Source: Methanococcoides methylutens MM1 (lineage in GTDB: Archaea; Halobacteriota; Methanosarcinia; Methanosarcinales; Methanosarcinaceae). From it: a DNA stretch of 64,000 nt. Under the pieces are notes generated by a model, which was given only the letters and a program-made list of their open reading frames with translations, did not search any database and was not told where the DNA came from. Made by a program: the position numbers and the translations under genes. The stretch is from contig NZ_CP009518.1 in NCBI RefSeq assembly GCF_000970325.1, forward strand, positions 124,001 through 188,000, written 5' to 3'. This document shows positions 44,576-53,687 of this stretch, piece after piece; position 1 is the stretch's first letter, and the number at the start of each line of letters is the position of its first letter.

Positions 44576-45094
44576 ATGATAGAGATCGAGATCAAAGTGC
44601 GTGCCGACCATGCCCCTGTCCTGGACAGGATACTGGAAATGGGCGCACTCAAGGTCCGCACTGAAGATCACCTTGATGTGTATTACAATGCACCTCATCG
44701 TGATTTTGCTAAGACCGATGAAGCATTGAGATTGCGCAGTGTCAACGGTGGCACGCGCATGACCTACAAGGGCAGGAAGCTCGACAGCGTTTCCAAGACA
44801 AGGGAGGAATTTGAAACTCCCGTGGACGGAACGGCTGCGAAGGGCATTCTTGTCTCCCTTGGTTTTTTTGAATCTGGGATTGTGAAAAAGACACGTGATA
44901 TCTACAGCTACGGAGACCTTACCATCTGCTTCGATTCGGTGGATGGTCTTGGAGAGTTCGTTGAAGTGGAAACCGTGGCAGATTCGGACGTCGATCTTCA
45001 CAGGGAAAGGTTGTTCGATTTCCTTGAAAGCATCGGAATAAAAAAAGAGGATTCCATCAGGACATCCTATCTTGAGATGCTGATGGAGAAGTAA
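44576..45094 (+). CDS. cyaB: CYTH-domain protein (class IV adenylate cyclase/thiamine-triphosphatase type)
   Basis: A 172-residue CYTH tunnel-fold protein. The defining ExExK is EIEIKVR at the N-terminus (residues 3-9); further basic and acidic strands include RLRSVNGG, MTYKGRK and the GLGEFVEVE metal-binding strand. Family members act on triphosphates: cAMP synthesis or triphosphate hydrolysis. The archaeal role is not settled. Its ATG starts two bases after the DUF35 stop, so it is likely the last gene of the mevalonate-entry operon; a functional link is not evident. Confidence 0.86.
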   Translation: MIEIEIKVRADHAPVLDRILEMGALKVRTEDHLDVYYNAPHRDFAKTDEALRLRSVNGGTRMTYKGRKLDSVSKTREEFETPVDGTAAKGILVSLGFFESGIVKKTRDIYSYGDLTICFDSVDGLGEFVEVETVADSDVDLHRERLFDFLESIGIKKEDSIRTSYLEMLMEK

Positions 45095-45095
45095 T

Positions 45096-45117
45096 GGAGA
45101 TAATTTCTCCTTTTTTG
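45096..45117 (+). terminator. Terminator of the mevalonate-entry operon
   Basis: GGAGA/TCTCC stem directly after the cyaB stop, followed by six Ts. Confidence 0.6.
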
Positions 45118-45152
45118 ATTTTTACAGTTTTTGAATATCAGTTATCTTAACA

Positions 45153-45174
45153 AATGTGATCGGATGATCACATT
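45153..45174 (-). terminator. Hairpin overlapping the metG stop codon
   Basis: A perfect 9-bp stem AATGTGATC/GATCACATT with a 4-nt loop. The TGA stop of metG (45168-45170) lies inside the stem. Confidence 0.55.
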
Positions 45175-47213
45175 ATGCTGTTTCCGGCACCGGTACCTTT
45201 CTCAGGCTGCAACAGGATAGCTTTTCCGTCCTCGTCGGTTCCTGCAAGTACCATTCCGTTGGACTCCACTCCGCAGAGCTTTGCAGGTGCGAGGTTTGCA
45301 AGTACAAGGACCTGCCTGCCAGGGAGTTCCTCTGGTGAGTGTGATTCCTTGATACCGGCAACGATCTGGCGTGTTTCTTCTTCGCCAAGGTCGACCTGCA
45401 GCTTGAGTAGTTTCTTGGATTTCTTGATCTCCTCAGCGGAAACAATGGTTCCTATTCTCATGTCAAGCTTTGAAAAGTCGTCGAATGTGATCAGTTCTTT
45501 CATCTCCTTAGGTTCTTCTTTTTCTTCCTTGCCACTCTGTTTTGCAATGGCTTCCTTAACTCTTGCAGATGCGATTGCCTCCATCTGCTCGGTCTTTTCA
45601 TCCTCTATCTTCTCGAAGAGGATGGATGGTTTTTCAAGTGGTGTTCCGGCATTTACGAGCTCTGTAGCTTCGGCATATCCTGCTTCGTGTACATCGGTTG
45701 ACATTCCGATCTGCTTCCATGCATCTTCCATTTTTTCCGGAAGGATCGGCTCAAAGAGCAGGCACAGTGCCTTTGCGAGCTGGATGCAGTTCGCAACAAC
45801 CTCTCCGCATGCATCCTTATCTTCTTTTATGAGCTTCCATGGTTCGTTGGACTGGAAATAGCTGTTTCCGTATGATGCAAGTGCCATAGCAGCGTCAGCA
45901 TATTTCTTGAACTCATAGTTCTCCATTGCCTCATTTGCAGCTTCAATGGTGGAGTTGATCTCGTCCAGGGTCTCCTGCTTGATCTCGCCTGCAGGTATCT
46001 CCTTGAAGTTCTTGTGTGTGAACAGGAGCGTCCTGTAGAGGAAGTTTCCGAAAACACCTACAAGTTCGGTGTTGATCTTGTCCTGGAATACTTCCCATGA
46101 GAAGTTCAGCTCCTTGGTGTGGGATGTGTAGCTTGCCAGGTAGTAACGGAGCAGGTCCGGGTGGAATCCGTGGTCAAGGTAGTCTTCTCCTACCCATACG
46201 ACATATCCGCGGCTCTTTGAGAACGTCTTGTCCTCGATCTTCACCATTCCTGATGCAACCACTGACCAGGGCTGGCTGTATCCGGCACCCTTGAGCATAG
46301 CAGGCCAGAAGATGCAGTGGTGGTAGATGATATCTCCGCCGATGAAGTGGACGATTCTGGAATCTTCTTTCCAGAACTTTTCCCAGCTCTCGTTGTTTGC
46401 CTCTGCCCATTCCTCGGTGAATGCGATGTATCCGATAGGCGCATCTACCCACACATATACCACAAGGTCATCGTGGCCTGGGAAGCGCACTCCCCAGTCG
46501 AGGTTCCTTGTGATGCACCAGTCGGTAAGCTCCTGCTTTACCCATCCAAGGGCGTAGTTCCTTGCATTGAGGGTCCCGCCGAGGTTCTCAAGGTGTTCTA
46601 TCAGGAAATCCTTGAACTCGGACAGCTTGAAGAAGAAGTGTTCCTGCTTCCTGTATTCTGCAGGTCCGTTGCATGTTGTGCAGGTCGGGCTCTCAAGTTC
46701 TCCCGGCTCAAGATGTTTTCCACACCCTTGGTCACACTCATCTCCCCTTGCTTCTTCCTTGCAGTGGGGGCATGTTCCTTTCACATACCTGTCCGGGAGG
46801 AAACGGTCACATGAAGGGCAGTATGCGATCTCGATGGTCTTCGGGAAAACGTAGTCATTTTCTATGAGCTTGTTGACAATATCGGTTGTACGGTCGTGAT
46901 TTGTCTGGTCATCGGTTGTACCGAATGCATCGAACATCACGCCCATCTGCTTGAAGGTCTCATCGAAATGCTTGTGATATATCTTGATAAGTTCCTTGGG
47001 GGTGGTGTTCAGCTCTTCCGCGTTGAATACGATAGGTGTTCCGTGAGTGTCGGAACCACATACGAAAGTGACCTCCTGTCCTGTTTTTCGGAGGGATCTT
47101 GTGAATATATCCGCCGGGATATATGTACGCAAATGGCCGACGTGTGCCTTTCCATTTGCATATGGCAGTCCGCATGTTACGAGGACCGGTTTATCTGATG
47201 GGAATTTGGACAT
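45168..47213 (-). CDS. metG: Methionyl-tRNA synthetase
   Basis: A 681-residue class I synthetase. HIGH-type motif AHVGHLR (about 18-24) and KMSKS-type KTFSKSRG are present. A zinc-knuckle insertion with CPSC, CPHC, CDQGC and CTTC (about 128-180) marks the two-zinc MetRS. An anticodon helical bundle follows, and the C-terminal EMAP/Csaa-type tRNA-binding domain (about 575-681, [14 protein letters not shown]) is fused. It charges elongator and initiator tRNA with methionine. Divergent from sppA; all domains intact. Confidence 0.97.
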   Translation of the reverse strand: MSKFPSDKPVLVTCGLPYANGKAHVGHLRTYIPADIFTRSLRKTGQEVTFVCGSDTHGTPIVFNAEELNTTPKELIKIYHKHFDETFKQMGVMFDAFGTTDDQTNHDRTTDIVNKLIENDYVFPKTIEIAYCPSCDRFLPDRYVKGTCPHCKEEARGDECDQGCGKHLEPGELESPTCTTCNGPAEYRKQEHFFFKLSEFKDFLIEHLENLGGTLNARNYALGWVKQELTDWCITRNLDWGVRFPGHDDLVVYVWVDAPIGYIAFTEEWAEANNESWEKFWKEDSRIVHFIGGDIIYHHCIFWPAMLKGAGYSQPWSVVASGMVKIEDKTFSKSRGYVVWVGEDYLDHGFHPDLLRYYLASYTSHTKELNFSWEVFQDKINTELVGVFGNFLYRTLLFTHKNFKEIPAGEIKQETLDEINSTIEAANEAMENYEFKKYADAAMALASYGNSYFQSNEPWKLIKEDKDACGEVVANCIQLAKALCLLFEPILPEKMEDAWKQIGMSTDVHEAGYAEATELVNAGTPLEKPSILFEKIEDEKTEQMEAIASARVKEAIAKQSGKEEKEEPKEMKELITFDDFSKLDMRIGTIVSAEEIKKSKKLLKLQVDLGEEETRQIVAGIKESHSPEELPGRQVLVLANLAPAKLCGVESNGMVLAGTDEDGKAILLQPEKGTGAGNSIM

Positions 47214-47343
47214 CTTTTATCTCCATTATCATTAGTTTTCTTTTGCATGGTGTGCAATAATAAAATATATTTCGCTTATAGTATCAGTAAGAGAAGCTTT
47301 TTGAATGTTCAGGTCAATTTACAATATATCTCAGAGGTATTTA

Positions 47344-48621
47344 ATGACCGATAGTGAAGAACCCGTTAACAGAAAAGATGATACAGAGGAACTTCGGGAA
47401 GAGGTTCTGGTAGAATCCACCGAGGAGGTGCCGGATCTGGGGGCATTTGAGATGACCCCTGAACCCGAGTATACGGAGATACTGGACAACGTTCATGAGG
47501 ATGGTGACATGACTGAAAACGTCGTTGTGCCTTCGGATGAGTCTCCTGAAGAAGATATCGAAGCATATAATCCTCCTGTGGAGGTCAGTGAAGCGCCAGC
47601 CGGGGCACCAGATCTAAAGGTCTCCGAAAGGGTTCAAGGTACGGGGGAAAGTACACCATCTCCTGCAGTAGCAAAAGAGCCTCCTGTTACTCCACCAGCT
47701 CCAAAAAAGAGCCACAAGTTGCAGTATGCTGCATTGTTCGTTGCTCTGATGCTGATAATCGGTGGAAGTTTTGCGGTCATTTACCTGTCCTTTGGTGGCG
47801 AGATCTACACTCCAGATGACCGGGTTGCAGTGATCTATGTCCAGGGAACCATGCTTACAGGCAATCTCCCTTCAGGTTTTGGATATGCAACATCTGAAGA
47901 TGTGTGTAACAGTCTGCGTGAAGCGGCAGCCGATGAAAGTGTCAAGGCCATTGTCCTCAGGGTGAACAGCGGAGGCGGATCTCCGGCAGCTGCCGAGGAG
48001 ATCATAACTGAGATCGAGAATGTGCAGGCTCAGGGTATCCCTGTTGTAGTTTCCATGGGTGATGTGGCTGCAAGTGCCGCATATCATATTTCCGCACCTG
48101 CCGACCTGATCCTGGCAAACCCTTCTTCCATCACCGGAAGCATAGGTGTGATCGGGGTCTACACGAACCGTTCTGAGTATTATGATAAGGAAGGCATTGA
48201 GTTCTACATCTCGAAGTCCGGCGAGTTCAAGGATATGGGAGGCGACTGGAGAGGTCTGTCATCCGAGGAGAAAGAGTATGCCGATACGGTGGTTCTCAAG
48301 GTGTATGATCTGTTTATCACCAGTGTTGCAGAGCACCGTAATATGACGAAGAGCGAGGTGAAGGATATTGCCGATGGCCGTATCTATATTGCTACGGAAG
48401 CAAAAGAGATCGGCTTGATCGATGACTTTGGCAATCTCTATGATGCCATCGATGCAGCTGCTGAACTTGGTGGCATCGAAGGTGAACCTGCAGTATATTA
48501 TATCAACAGGCCATCCCTCTCGAGCATACTTTTCGGCACAGAGGAAACATTCTCAAAAGACACTGTAAAGCAACTGGCAAGTTATTATGAGGAAAGTCCG
48601 GTTGGAATGATCGTCGAGTGA
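47344..48621 (+). CDS. sppA: Signal peptide peptidase SppA (S49 family) with acidic N-terminal extension
   Basis: A 425-residue membrane protease. The first 130 residues are a highly acidic, Pro/Glu-rich low-complexity cytoplasmic region. A transmembrane helix (about 131-155) and an external S49 domain follow. The catalytic Ser is in PSSITGSIGVIG and the Lys in ISKSGEFKDMG, with LRVNSGGGSPAA forming the oxyanion region. It degrades remnant signal peptides in the membrane. ATG 47344 is preceded by GAGGT; an ATG at 47305 is in frame but has no such site. The acidic extension is longer than in bacterial short SppA. Confidence 0.9.
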   Translation: MTDSEEPVNRKDDTEELREEVLVESTEEVPDLGAFEMTPEPEYTEILDNVHEDGDMTENVVVPSDESPEEDIEAYNPPVEVSEAPAGAPDLKVSERVQGTGESTPSPAVAKEPPVTPPAPKKSHKLQYAALFVALMLIIGGSFAVIYLSFGGEIYTPDDRVAVIYVQGTMLTGNLPSGFGYATSEDVCNSLREAAADESVKAIVLRVNSGGGSPAAAEEIITEIENVQAQGIPVVVSMGDVAASAAYHISAPADLILANPSSITGSIGVIGVYTNRSEYYDKEGIEFYISKSGEFKDMGGDWRGLSSEEKEYADTVVLKVYDLFITSVAEHRNMTKSEVKDIADGRIYIATEAKEIGLIDDFGNLYDAIDAAAELGGIEGEPAVYYINRPSLSSILFGTEETFSKDTVKQLASYYEESPVGMIVE

Positions 48622-48650
48622 TCGACGGTCAAATTTTTAGTTTTTTCTGA
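48612..48650 (+). terminator. Terminator region of sppA
   Basis: A 5-bp GTCGA/TCGAC hairpin spans the TGA stop and is followed by T5 and T6 runs. Confidence 0.45.
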
Positions 48651-48660
48651 ATTTACGTAA

Positions 48661-48692
48661 AAAAAGTGAAGTGATCTTTATATCGATCACTT
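48661..48692 (-). terminator. Terminator of the ribose-1,5-bisphosphate isomerase gene
   Basis: On the minus strand, directly after the TAA stop, AAGTGATC/GATCACTT forms an 8-bp stem with an 8-nt loop, followed by seven Ts. Confidence 0.65.
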
Positions 48693-49619
48693 TTATCCCA
48701 TGTGTGAGAGCTCCCATCCGAGATGTTCCTTGATGATGGTGTATGCCATTTGTGGTGGGAATGCTCCTACTTCTGTAATGATCATATCGATGTATTCAGC
48801 AGGCGTTATGTCGAATGCAGGGTTCTTTACCTTAACATTTGGAAGCTCTGCAAGGATCTCCTGATCGATGACCTCATCTGCAGCCCTTTCCTCGATGTCT
48901 ATCATGTCACCAAGGATGGTATTTGGACTGAACTTGAAGGTCTCAGCAACACTTAACACATTCTTCCTTGCTTCATGCGCAGCATGTGCCAGCTGTGAGG
49001 TTCCTACCTTGTTCACAAGGGCACCATTTACCGTAATGGCATCCGCACCGACTATTACGGTGTCGACCTCCTTCATGCAGTACCTGACCGCAGAATCCAC
49101 GATCAATGTGGTAGGGATTCCGTAGTCGTTCAGCTCCCTTATAGTAATGAATCCCTGTCTCCTTGGGCGTGATTCAGTCGCAATGACCGAGATGTCCTTG
49201 CCCTGTTTGAAGGCTGTGGATATAACAGAAAGTGCTGCGTGGGAGTTGCAGTGGGTCATTATGACGTCGCCGTCATGTATCCTTTTGGCACCGATCTTGC
49301 CCATCCTTTCAAGAGCTTCTCCTGCCTGCTTCAGGAACACGTCTGCATTGTGCAGGATATCTTCCCTTGCTCCTGCAACATCTTCTGAAGTGTGGCGTTT
49401 AGTGATCTGAACTGCATTTGGGAGTGATACGGCTGTAGGTCTTGTCTGGATGAGGATATTGGCAGCCTCGTCGACCTTCTTGTTGAAATCCTTTATGTTG
49501 GTGACCTTCAGGTCCAGCACATAATCGCGAAGTGCAGCAGAAGCGGCTTCAGCTATTCTTCCTGCTCCACGTATCTCCATCGTCCTGATCTTCTCTGCTG
49601 TGTCAAGTAATTGCTGCAT
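48693..49619 (-). CDS. Ribose-1,5-bisphosphate isomerase (eIF2B-like)
   Basis: A 308-residue eIF2B/MtnA-fold isomerase. The archaeal R15P isomerase signature is seen in MTHCNSHAALSVI (near 119-131, catalytic Cys) and VGADAITVNGALVNKVGT (catalytic Asp). It converts ribose-1,5-bisphosphate to ribulose-1,5-bisphosphate, the substrate of archaeal type III RuBisCO in AMP salvage. Its length and the missing translation-factor extensions favour the enzyme over an eIF2B subunit. AMP phosphorylase and RuBisCO are not in the window. Confidence 0.88.
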   Translation of the reverse strand: MQQLLDTAEKIRTMEIRGAGRIAEAASAALRDYVLDLKVTNIKDFNKKVDEAANILIQTRPTAVSLPNAVQITKRHTSEDVAGAREDILHNADVFLKQAGEALERMGKIGAKRIHDGDVIMTHCNSHAALSVISTAFKQGKDISVIATESRPRRQGFITIRELNDYGIPTTLIVDSAVRYCMKEVDTVIVGADAITVNGALVNKVGTSQLAHAAHEARKNVLSVAETFKFSPNTILGDMIDIEERAADEVIDQEILAELPNVKVKNPAFDITPAEYIDMIITEVGAFPPQMAYTIIKEHLGWELSHMG

Positions 49620-49774
49620 GACGATATATTTGGAGTTTATGCATTTATATGTATGCGGTTGACTCCTTCCAGCCTTAAATGTATGTAGATTTCTCTTTAT
49701 GGGGTCATTAAGTTCTGATCTGGTGTGAAGTGGGATGGTATGATCTTGCGATTGTCAGGTTCAAATCCGCCTCA

Positions 49775-49783
49775 CTTATATCG
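49775..49783 (+). promoter_or_regulatory. TATA box implying a leaderless aldehyde dehydrogenase message
   Basis: CTTATATCG is centred about 27 nt before ATG 49805, with no ribosome site between. Confidence 0.4.
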
Positions 49784-49804
49784 AATCAGTAACAATTCCC
49801 AACC

Positions 49805-51169
49805 ATGAATGCGATGATATCGGTCAATCCCGCTACAGGGAAGGTCAATGGTGAGTTTGGGATGCACTCTCCTGAGGAGGTCGATGCTATCCTCAAAAAA
49901 GCAGGTGAAGCATTCCTTGAATGGAGCTCACTTGCTGCTGCGGAGCGGGCTGTCTATCTTGAGGAAGTGGCTGCTGTGCTTCGAAAGGAAAAGCAGGAAC
50001 TTGCAGAGACCATTACAAGGGAAATGGGCAAACCCATAAAACAGGCCCTTCCTGAGGTTGAGAAATGTGCGACCATGTTCGACTATTTTGCAGAGAACAT
50101 TGAATCCCTTATGGAGCCGGAGGTAGTGGATGATGATCCCTCTGCCCTGATATCATTTGAGCCCATGGGTGCCATTCTTGCCATCAAGCCCTGGAACTTC
50201 CCGATCTGGCAGGTCCTGAGTGCTGCTTCCCATGTACTCGCAGGCGGGAATACGATGTTGCTGAAGCATTCCAGTTATGTTCCCATGTGTGCCCTCAAGA
50301 TCCAGGAGGTCTTTGAGAAAGCAGGAGTTCCGGAAGGTGTGTTCCAGACTCTTCTCGTGGACGGTGCAACGGCATCCTCACTTATCGCAAGGCCGCAGGT
50401 TGCAGCGGTCTCATTCACCGGCAGCCTGCCCTCGGGCCAGAAGGTGGCTGAAGCGGCTGGCAGGAACATGAAGAAATGTGTCCTTGAGCTCGGTGGCAGT
50501 GACCCTTTCATCGTACTGGATGATGCAGATCTCGAAGAGGCGGCAAAGGTCGCGGTTGCAGGCCGGTTTATCAACACGGGACAGACCTGTATCTCTTCCA
50601 AGCGCTTCATTGTGGCCGAATCAGTTATGGATGAGTTCACTTCTCTCTTTGTGGAGAAGACCCGTGCGCTTAAGCGGGGCGATCCTATGGATCCTGAAAC
50701 AGACCTTGGGCCACTGGTAAGCGAGGATCAGGTCTTACTGCTTGAAGAACAGGTGAATGAAGCAGTTTCAATGGGTGCAAAAGTGGAACTTGAGGGTGGC
50801 ATTGTGGGCGGTGAAGGTTACTATTTCTCACCGGTGGTATTGTCAAATGTGACCACGGAAATGGAGGTCATGAAGGAAGAAACATTCGGCCCTATAGCTC
50901 CTATTATTTCAGTTAAGGATGAAGTCGAGGCTTTGAAGATCGCGAATGCAACTGAGTTTGGGCTGGGCGCAAGTGTCTGGAGCTCCGATGAGGTGAGAGC
51001 ATCCTCCATTGCCTGTCAGATCCAGGCCGGTGTTGTTGGTGTGAACGGTTTTTTCAGGCCCCAGGCGAACATGCCGTTTGGCGGCGTGAAGAAAAGCGGA
51101 ATCGGGAGAGAACTCTCAAAGTTCGGTTTCTATGAATTTATGAACATCAAGTCTACAAGAGTGTACTGA
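49805..51169 (+). CDS. NAD(P)-dependent aldehyde dehydrogenase (succinate-semialdehyde type)
   Basis: A 454-residue ALDH-superfamily enzyme. PWNFPIWQV (about 128-136) is the cofactor-binding segment, FTGSLPSG the nucleotide loop, LELGGSDPFIV carries the general-base Glu and NTGQTCISSKRF the nucleophilic Cys (about residue 262). EETFGPIAP closes the active site. Closest in appearance to succinate-semialdehyde dehydrogenases, but substrate is not certain. The predicted message is leaderless. It is followed 45 nt later by the Trm5-like gene. Confidence 0.9.
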   Translation: MNAMISVNPATGKVNGEFGMHSPEEVDAILKKAGEAFLEWSSLAAAERAVYLEEVAAVLRKEKQELAETITREMGKPIKQALPEVEKCATMFDYFAENIESLMEPEVVDDDPSALISFEPMGAILAIKPWNFPIWQVLSAASHVLAGGNTMLLKHSSYVPMCALKIQEVFEKAGVPEGVFQTLLVDGATASSLIARPQVAAVSFTGSLPSGQKVAEAAGRNMKKCVLELGGSDPFIVLDDADLEEAAKVAVAGRFINTGQTCISSKRFIVAESVMDEFTSLFVEKTRALKRGDPMDPETDLGPLVSEDQVLLLEEQVNEAVSMGAKVELEGGIVGGEGYYFSPVVLSNVTTEMEVMKEETFGPIAPIISVKDEVEALKIANATEFGLGASVWSSDEVRASSIACQIQAGVVGVNGFFRPQANMPFGGVKKSGIGRELSKFGFYEFMNIKSTRVY

Positions 51170-51214
51170 TATTCCCTGACAGGCTGTGTTTCATGCATAT
51201 ACGGAAGCTTTCCA

Positions 51215-52009
51215 ATGAAGTTCTTTAAATGTCCAGAAGGTATTCCCGAAGATCTTTGCCATCTGGTTCCAAAACGTTTTGATGCCATAGGGGATGTTGC
51301 AGTTGTATCGATCCCCTCTGAGCTGGAAGGCTATAAGATCCCTGTTGCAGAGTACATCTCCTCAAAAAGAGGTAACATCAGGGCAGTGCTCAACAAGGTG
51401 ACAAAACTGGAAGGCGATCACAGGGTTGCGGGTTTTGAGCTTCTGCTTGGTGACAGTTCGATAACGACTCATGTGGAATTCGGATTCAGGTACAGGATGG
51501 ACCTGAAGGATGTCTTTTTCAACGGGAGGCTTGCCTTTGAGAGGGAAAGGGTGGCTTCCATGGTCCGTGAAGGCGAGGATGTACTGGTCCCCTTCTGCGG
51601 GGTTGGGCCGTTTGCAATTCCCGCTGCATCAAAGGGTGCAAAGGTAATTGCACTTGAGAAGAACCCCGCAGCATGTAAGTGGCTGGCTGAGAACATCAGG
51701 CTGAATCATGTGGAGGACAACATTGATCCAATCCTTGCAGATGCATCATTTATCGGAAACCTCCTGAATTCGAAGTTTGACAGGGTGATCATTCCCACGC
51801 CTTACGGGATGGATAATTTCCTTGAGTGTGTGCTTCCTTTTGTGAAACATGGTGGGAATTTGCATTTTTATACGTTCAAGACCCGGGAAGATTTCGAAGG
51901 AGTTATCGACCATTGTTCGGAAATGGGGCTTGAAGTTACCGGTTATCGCAGGTGTGGGAATGTTGCTCCCGGTATCAGCAGGTGGGTATTGGACATGTTG
52001 AAGTTATGA
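51215..52009 (+). CDS. Trm5/Tyw2-like class I methyltransferase with altered catalytic motif
   Basis: A 264-residue protein of the Met-10/COG2520 family. The pre-domain TTHVEFGFRYRMDLKDVFFNGRL and the SAM motif LVPFCGVGPFAIPAA (about 128-142) match Trm5, which forms 1-methylguanosine at tRNA position 37, and Tyw2 of wybutosine synthesis. The usual NLP/NPP-type motif after the fourth strand is replaced by IIPTPYGMDNFLE, and the N-terminal D1 domain is missing. So it is a paralogue whose reaction cannot be assigned. GGAAG lies 7 nt before ATG 51215. Confidence 0.8.
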   Translation: MKFFKCPEGIPEDLCHLVPKRFDAIGDVAVVSIPSELEGYKIPVAEYISSKRGNIRAVLNKVTKLEGDHRVAGFELLLGDSSITTHVEFGFRYRMDLKDVFFNGRLAFERERVASMVREGEDVLVPFCGVGPFAIPAASKGAKVIALEKNPAACKWLAENIRLNHVEDNIDPILADASFIGNLLNSKFDRVIIPTPYGMDNFLECVLPFVKHGGNLHFYTFKTREDFEGVIDHCSEMGLEVTGYRRCGNVAPGISRWVLDMLKL

Positions 52010-52147
52010 CCTTTAGATACTGGATCTGCAGGCGGTAAAGGTTATTAGTTGTGCTATTCTAATTGTTGTGAAAAGTTTGTGAGTTATATATTAATTAAAA
52101 ATAAGACGTGAAACTAGAAAACAACTCACTATTGGAGCTCTTTGATC

Positions 52148-53584
52148 ATGCAAACTACTATCGATAAGGAAAGTCCTGCCAACATAGTCATAATCTGTTC
52201 TACTGTTGATATGGCAGGCCAGAACATAAAAGGTCATTTGCTTAAGCTAAGGGATTGGGGTCAATTGGACGTTCCTTCGTCTCTGGTTGAAGATGTGTCT
52301 GAGGTCTATGAAAGTGGAAATTTCCGGATCGTAGAGGTCAAAGAACATCATATTTACCAGGATGGGATCGATAGGAAGTTAAAGGAAGCAGGGTTGCCAT
52401 GTGACTTCATTATCTTTGCTTCCAAGCACAGGAGTGCAGATGGAAGGCGTTTGCTTACATCTCATTTTACCGGAAATCCGGGATCTGCTGATTTCGGTGG
52501 AAATCCGGGAGAGCTGGCAATGACCGCTCCATTTGCTTTGCGTTCTATTTTGTTTTCAATGTCTGAAAAGGCAGATGAAATCGGGTTTGACGTATCCATG
52601 GAATCAACACATCATGGTCCTTCGGACCTGAGCGTTCCTTCGGTGTATGCGGAGATCGGAAGTTCGGAATCAGAATGGGTGAACACTGATGCAGGTGCTA
52701 TCGTTGCACGTGCCATTCTTGGGGTAAGGCAGGATGTATGTCCTGTGGTACTTGGTTTTGGTGGCGGGCATTATGCTGCAAGACAGACGAACCTAATTTT
52801 CGGTTCGGATGTTACCTTTGGTCACAACTTTCCGGATTACCAGATACAGCATGTGGACGAGGAACTTTTCAGGCAGGCAGTTGAAAAATCCGGTGCTGAT
52901 CTTGTGTATTGTGACAGGAAGTCCATGTCATCTAAGGACAGGAAGAAGATCAGTGACCTGGCGGATGCATCAGGTCTTGAGCTGTTGAGGGAGAGTGACA
53001 TCATGGAGATGAAGGGTCTCAACCTGAACGATTTCAGGATCTTCCTGGACAAGGTAAGGGAGCAAGATCCTTCAGGTCGTGTGAAGTTCTCCGAAGGTAT
53101 CAGGAAAAGGCTCAATGAGGAGCGATCTGATGAATTGGGTCGGGATGATGTGTCCGTCACAACGGTTAATCTGGACCCTCAGCTGATAAAGCTTACAAAA
53201 TCTGTTGACCTTGCAGCTTTGAAGGAAGTACTCCAGAGTTCGGATATGGTGTACTTTGAATTGGGGGATGCAACTGTTTCAAATGTGTTCTTTACTTTCT
53301 GGAAGCAAGATGCGGAGAGTTTCCTTACTTTTATGCTAAACGAATGCATTAAAATACTAAAAGAACGTTATGATACTGAATACATTTTCGATGAAAATGT
53401 ATTGTGCATTACGGATGATAGGTTCAACCCCGATCTCGCACGTAAGATGGGAGTTCTTCCCGGGCCCATGTTCGGGAAACTGGCTGGAGGCGAGCCAGTT
53501 ACAGTAGATGGAAGGACCATTGAGCCAGGGATGGTACGTGAGAGGGTCAAAAAAAGTTTTGTGCTGAATAACGCAATCTTTTGA
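52148..53584 (+). CDS. dtdA: D-aminoacyl-tRNA deacylase with C-terminal extension
   Basis: A 478-residue protein. The first 280 residues are archaeal/plant DTD2 (GEK1-like), which frees tRNA from wrongly attached D-amino acids: FASKHRSADGRRLLTSHFTGNP, STHHGPSDLSVPSVYAEIGSS and GFGGGHYAARQT are the family motifs. The remaining 200 residues end with PGPMFGKLAGGEPVTVDGR, similar to the segment near the C-terminus of ribonuclease Z. Short archaeal relatives lack this extension. Start: ATG 52148 (GGAG 10 nt upstream) or TTG 52142 (4 nt). Confidence 0.88.
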   Translation: MQTTIDKESPANIVIICSTVDMAGQNIKGHLLKLRDWGQLDVPSSLVEDVSEVYESGNFRIVEVKEHHIYQDGIDRKLKEAGLPCDFIIFASKHRSADGRRLLTSHFTGNPGSADFGGNPGELAMTAPFALRSILFSMSEKADEIGFDVSMESTHHGPSDLSVPSVYAEIGSSESEWVNTDAGAIVARAILGVRQDVCPVVLGFGGGHYAARQTNLIFGSDVTFGHNFPDYQIQHVDEELFRQAVEKSGADLVYCDRKSMSSKDRKKISDLADASGLELLRESDIMEMKGLNLNDFRIFLDKVREQDPSGRVKFSEGIRKRLNEERSDELGRDDVSVTTVNLDPQLIKLTKSVDLAALKEVLQSSDMVYFELGDATVSNVFFTFWKQDAESFLTFMLNECIKILKERYDTEYIFDENVLCITDDRFNPDLARKMGVLPGPMFGKLAGGEPVTVDGRTIEPGMVRERVKKSFVLNNAIF

Positions 53585-53634
53585 TTTAATGGTGGTAAAT
53601 TCTATAGAAATCTAACATGTGTATTGCAGTAGTA

Positions 53635-53644
53635 CTGTATAATA
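53635..53644 (+). promoter_or_regulatory. TATA box of ftsZ
   Basis: TGTATAATAC lies about 48 nt before ATG 53688. The ribosome site GGAGG is just upstream of the start. Confidence 0.45.
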
Positions 53645-53687
53645 CTAATAATACATTTGATCATTTCGCTATAGTGGAGGATAAGTT

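Noticed and set aside
49620-49804. Small gene between the isomerase and aldehyde dehydrogenase genes
   Set aside because: Only divergent promoter elements are visible; no frame with start, ribosome site and plausible length.
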